In this document: positions 10,401 to 15,562 of the stretch, piece after piece
Position numbering within the stretch: position 1 is the first letter of the stretch
How the letters are laid out: every line of letters starts with the position of its first letter
Source: an uncultured Oscillochloris sp.
Lineage (GTDB): Bacteria > Chloroflexota > Chloroflexia > Chloroflexales > Chloroflexaceae
Direction of reading: 5' to 3'
DNA: 15,562 nucleotides
Assembly: GCA_903877345.1 (NCBI GenBank)
Contig: CAIRDL010000522.1
Location: 1-15,562 of the forward strand
Notes under the pieces: generated by a model
Seen by the model: the letters and a program-made list of their open reading frames with translations, nothing else
Databases searched by the model: none
Told to the model about the DNA's origin: nothing
Position numbers and translations under genes: made by a program

Positions 10401-13400
10401 GCGCCTCGGCGGGGCCGACGAACTCGCGTTCCCCATCATCGTCGCCGCTGGCCCCAACGCGGCCCAACCCCATGCGCTCCCCAGTGATGAGCCGTTGGGC
10501 CGTGGGCGTCCGATCATCATTGATCTGGGTGCGCGCCTCGGCGGCTACCATGCCGACCTGAGCCGCACCATTGTCCTTGGCACGCCTGATGCCCGTTTTT
10601 GGACGATCTACAAGCTTGTCGCTGCCGCCCAGCGCTGCGCTATCGCCGGTCTGCGCCCCGGCCTACGCACCCACGAGGCCGATGCGCTCGCCCGCGATCA
10701 CTTCGTCGCCGCAGGCTACGGCGCGCACTTCAGCCACGGGCTCGGCCACGGGGTTGGGCTTGCCATCCACGAAGAGCCAGCGCTGCGGCGCACTTCCGCC
10801 GACACCAGCAAGCCATTGCGCCCCGGCATGGTCACGAGCGTCGAACCCGGCCTGTACCTAGAAGGCTGGGGCGGCGTGCGGATCGAGGATCTCGTCCTGA
10901 TCACTGAAACTGGCTGCGAGGTACTTTCACGCGCACCCAAGCTTGCGGCCGACTAAGACCAGGTTTCAGGTGCCGGGTTTCGGCTTTCAGGTCGAGCGCA
11001 TCAGGAAGCCGTGCGCCATTTGTAGCGCGGGCTTCCATCTGACCCCTGACCCCTGACCCCTGACCCCTGACCCCTGACCCCTGACCCCTGACCCCTTGCG
11101 TTAGTGCTTCGGTCGCACCACAAGCACCGGCACCGGTGCAGCCTGCACGACCTTCTGGGTCACGCTGCCAAAGACCCAACGGCTAATGCCACTGCGCCCG
11201 TGGGTGGCGATGGCGATCAAATCGGCGTGCTGACTATCGGCGTAATCGAGAATGGCCTCGGCGGCGGGCATCGCGCTCACCTCGACCTGCACATTGTAGC
11301 CCTCGGTGCGAAACTGCACCGCGACCCGCTCAAGATACTCGTGGGCCTCGCCCTCCAGCGTCTCGAGCGCGTCAGCCGCTGTCGTGGCAAGCATCCCACT
11401 GTAGTCAACGCTCGTGGTAAAGATGGGCGGCACCGCCCGTAACAGGGTGATCTTCGTCGTACCTTCGTTAGCGGCCAAGGCATGCACATGAGGTAGCACT
11501 TGCTCGGCCAAATCCGAACCGTCGAGCGGAACGAGAATGTGACGGTACATACAGAATCTCCTTGCCGCAACCTTGGCGTGACCGCGAAAAGGGCAACGCT
11601 AGGCCGTCCAGCGAACCCCACTCCGTAGCACCTCGACCAGTTTCCCTTCGCGGTCAAGCAGCAGCCGCAGCGAGTGGCGCAGGTCACAATCAAGGATGGG
11701 GCATGGCGTAACATCCTCGACGCTGTAAGGACAGGGGCCGTCGCGTTCACAAGCCCCAACGTACACCGCGTAGCGTGGTGCCCCAGGCGGGCCATCGAGC
11801 ATACGCAGGTGGATCAGCTCGTCGTGAAGTTCCGCGTCGAGGTGCTTCAGGTGTTCACGGGCTACCTTGAGCATCGGGTGCGGGGGGCGTTTCGGGCGAG
11901 CCATAACCATGCCTTTCAGGCCAAAGGGCATTTGCGGAACTTGTGATGTCTTGCTCAGAATACCAGTCCCCTCACTGCTCTAGCGAAAACTGATCGCAAC
12001 GCTCTGTTAAAACTGTTCAACAACGGGGGGCAGATTTCAGGTTTTAGGGGTCAGGGGGAACGCATTAGGGGGCCATGCGCTCGCCAAGCCTGTAAAGCAA
12101 CCATGAACCTTGTCCAAGCGGTCACGCTAACCCAAGGTCAATCTGACTAAACATCTGCCGACAGTTCCGCGATCCGTTCAGCCAGGGCGTGCAAAATGGC
12201 GTGATCTTGCTCACGCAGGCCAAGTTCGGCAGCGGCACGAGCGGCGGCGGCGATCAGAGGGGTGGGTACTGCCAGCGCATGCGGACGGGGGGGCTGGTGG
12301 ATGGGGGCGGATGGGGGCGCGGCGGGCTGAGGGCTTGCAACTGACCAAAGCGGTTCGGCGTGGAAGCGAACGAGCGTGCGCCATCCGTACATGCGGGCGA
12401 GAAAACGGGCGTAGCCTAGCGCCGCCCCGGCAAGGGTGTGTTCGGCAGCGACGAAAGCTTTGGCCTGCGCACCGAGCGCGGCGGCGAGGGCGGGTTGGCG
12501 CAACAATAGGCGACAGTAAGCCAAAATCTGCTCGCCCTCGGCGGGGCCGGGGTCTACCTGGGCGGCGGTTCCTGGCGGCAGTTCGGCAAACGCACCCACG
12601 GCGCTGACCAAGGTGGGTCGCCCCGCACCCAACAGCCGCAACAGGCTGGCGCTCGTCTCACCGCCTGTCGGGAAGCGCAGATTGAGACAGAGATCCGCTG
12701 CTGCCACGTAGTCATCAAACTGAGTGCGAGGCACATAGCCAGTGATTGTCACGGCGTCGCCCAAGCGGGCGCGGGCGATTAGGCCCGCCAAGTCGTAGTT
12801 GGGCGAAACGCTGCCCACCAAGAGGTAGCGAGCGTCAAGCCCCTCGGCGCGCAGGGCGGCTACAGCGCGCAAAGCGGGCTCGACGCGCTTCCAGGCGTTG
12901 AGATGGCCGAAACTAGCGAGAACCGAGACGGTGGGCGGCAAGCCCAGGCGGGCGCGGGCGGCGGCGCGGTCGGTGGTGGTCGGCGGGGGTACGCCCATTG
13001 GCACCACGGCGACGGGCATGGTGGGTTGGAGCGTGGCGACTTGGTTTTGGACAAACTGGCTATGGACAAGCAGACCCCGCGCTGCTGCTAGTACCGGTTC
13101 GCAGCATGGGAAGGCGAAAGCGGCATCGGTGAAGCGCGAGCGGATCATCAACTGGGCCATGTGCGCCCCCGCCTCACCATAACGCTCGCCCATAGCGCGC
13201 ACATACTGCTGGATGTCGTGGCGCACATTGGCCGCGTACCAGAGCATAAAGTGGTGCAACACAAAGTCGTGCAGCACCACCACGCCGGGCCACCGCTGCG
13301 CCTGACGCCAAATCCCGGCGTGGGCGGGGCTGTTGCCCATGTGGTAAACCAGTGCCGTGTCGGGGTGGCGGCGCAATTCGCGTTCGAGGCGGCGGAGTGG

Positions 13401-15562
13401 CAGCACCTCTAGGTGTGCCTCAAGCTGTGGGTTCGTCGGCTTTAGACCGTCCTCAATGAACAACGTGAGGGTGGCGTATTGCCCCAGGTAGGGCAACAGT
13501 TCCTCGCTGTAGTCGGCGATACCTGATGGGGCCGGGTTGACCGGGGAGCAGTAGGCGATGCGGGGGGGCTTCATGGCGTCGCCATTCTAGCACTGGATCT
13601 CAGATTTTAGATTTTGGATTGCCGTGCGTACCTACCGCAAACCGTCGGACTTCAGCCCGTGCAGTTAAATCGTGCATCACCAAACGGTTTGGGTTTGCTA
13701 TCTTGGGGCACGCAAGTTTTCCTGATGCACTCGACCTGGAACCTGAAACACAGCACCTGAAACCTTGTCTAGCGCCTACAAGCCGCGTACGGCAACGGGG
13801 CCAAAGCCGATGAAGTCGGCGGCGGTGAGTTGGTAGTTGATGCCAGCGATGGTGCGGTTGACCGCGTTGTCGTGGTCTTGCCTACGGTGAAGGTGGCCGT
13901 AGAGACAGGCGCGAACGTTGGGGAAGGCGGCTAGGCGGCGGACAAATTCGGTCGGCTGTTGGTTGAAAAAAGGCGGGTAGTGAAGTAGCACCACGATGGG
14001 CTTGGTGGTGCCAGCCAGTTGGTTCGCGTGGGCCAAGGCACGATCAAGCATGCCTAGCTCGCGCTGGTAAATGGGGGCATCAGTCGCCGGTGCGTAGCCA
14101 GGGGTTTCGGGGGTCATCCAGCCACGAGTGCCACAGACGACCGCCGCCCCGAGGTCGCAAGCATCAGCCCCGAGCAGGGTGAGGCTCGGGGGCAAGTGCG
14201 GACGCAGGCGGTTGACGCTCCGGGGACACCAGTAGTCGTGGTTGCCGCGAATGAGCACCTTGCGACCAGGCAGGGCATCAAGCCAGCGTAAATCCACCAG
14301 CGCGTCGGGCAGCTTCAAAGCCCACGAAATGTCGCCAGCGATGAGCACCCAATCGTCCGCCGCCACGCGGGCGTGCCACGCAGCGGCGATGCGTTCCGGG
14401 TGATCCTTCCAATGAGGGCCGAAGATGTCCATCGGCTTGGGGTGCGCGTGGGAAAGATGAAGGTCGGCGATGGTCCAGAGCATGGTTTGACCCTTCTGGC
14501 GGGGGCTTGCGGGACGGTGGATTAGGCCGACTCGTTGCCAAGCAGTCGCCAGCCACCGGGGAGGGCCAGGGCCGCCAGGGTAAGCTTCACCACGCTGCCC
14601 GGCAGGAAGGGCAGTACCGCTGCGCCAAGCAACGCTCCCACGTCGGCGTGGCCGCTCAACAGGGTCGTGGCCGCCACCAGCCAAGCGAAGCCCAGGGCCA
14701 GAATGATCAGTTCGCCCACCAACATCGCCGGGAGGGCCGTAGCGACGCGCCGATCCCAGCCCCGGTGCGCCAAGCGCCCAACCACGGCGGCGGCGAGCGG
14801 GAAGGCCAACAGGTAGCCCGCCGTCGGGCCGAGAATCACCGGGAGCCCAGGGATGCGCGACGGGCTCCAGGCACTACCGCCGAGGGCGAAGACCGGCAGG
14901 CCGAGCAGACCTTCAGCCAGATAAGCCAGCAGCGTCAGCGCGCCCAGACGCGGCCCGTAGAGCGCACCGAGGAGGATGACGCCCAGGGTTTGGCCGGTGA
15001 TAGGCACAGGGGAGAAAGGCAGGGGCACACTGATGCGGGCGAGCATGGTCATGAAGAGGGTGCCGGCCATGATGAGCAGGCCATCGCGAACATAAGGGGT
15101 GGCGAACGGGCCACGGGCGGGGATGAGGCGGTCGGCCAGAGTGCGGGCGGGCGCAAGTCCAGGGGTCATTGAGGCGCTCCTTTGCTGCTGCGAGCTGATC
15201 TGAGGCTCCGATTGTAACATGCCCCGGCCCGCCTGTCGGCGTAGGGCAAGGTTTCAGGTGTTGGGGTTTAGTTTTCAGGTCGAACGCATCTGAACGCTCT
15301 GCACGGGCTGAAACGGTAAAGCCCTTACGAATCGTGTTTAAGGTGCGTTTCAAACCAGTTTGATAGTTTGGGCCTCGTGCCGCTAGGGTGAGTACGGTGG
15401 GTGAGGCAGTGTCCTCGCTGGCTGCGACAAGCTCAGCCAGCGAACACGCTGCTGGCGAACACGCTGCTGGCGAACACGCTGCTGGCGAACACGCTGCTGG
15501 CGAACACGCTGCTGGCGAACACGCTGCTGGCGAACACGCTGCCTGAGCTTGTCGAAGGCAGC

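Overview
The window looks like a stretch of chromosome from a moderately GC-rich (about 60%) bacterium, most likely a Chloroflexota (filamentous, Chloroflexia-like) member. This is inferred from the mix of DUF11-type secreted proteins, a COG1768 phosphohydrolase, MFS_3 exporter, BioY and SPFH/PhoU genes, and from intergenic gaps full of heptanucleotide tandem repeats and extragenic palindromes. No rRNA, tRNA, CRISPR array, transposase or phage gene was seen, so the taxonomic call rests on style and is not firm.

Region 1 (1-3481, minus strand) is a cell-surface block. The left edge cuts a large secreted DUF11-like protein with at least 652 residues. Its frame is open from 1957 to the window edge. 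Upstream is a compact promoter region with an 18-bp palindrome at the expected transcription start, a second 12-bp palindrome and a leader hairpin. Behind it lie the ruins of a two-component system: the C-terminal ATPase end of a NarX-like histidine kinase running out of frame into half of a LuxR DNA-binding domain, with part of that domain duplicated as two 37-bp repeats. A second secreted, beta-sandwich-like protein follows (2612-3481).

Region 2 (3531-8094) holds core functions: type I pantothenate kinase (coaA, minus), then a plus-strand pair of a two-TM SPFH-like membrane protein and a standalone PhoU, converging on an MFS_3 exporter (minus).

Region 3 (8095-11100) starts with a divergent promoter region and a large hairpin repeat. 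An orphan OppD/DppD-type ABC ATPase follows, whose stop codon lies inside a heptamer repeat. Next are another long palindrome and an M24B Xaa-Pro peptidase. The last two could act together in peptide uptake and breakdown, but no permease or binding protein is present.

Region 4 (11101-15562, mostly minus) has a UspA protein with a small four-cysteine protein upstream, a GT4-like glycosyltransferase with a Pro/Ala-rich tail, and a bioY-phosphohydrolase pair. The gaps carry at least four copies of a dispersed repeat (consensus around TTTCAGGTCGAGCGCATCAG) and an eight-copy TGACCCC array. The window ends in a seven-unit 15-bp minisatellite bounded by a 12-bp inverted repeat.

The most unusual material is in the non-coding DNA: almost every intergenic gap carries a repeat, and two repeats touch the 3' ends of genes.
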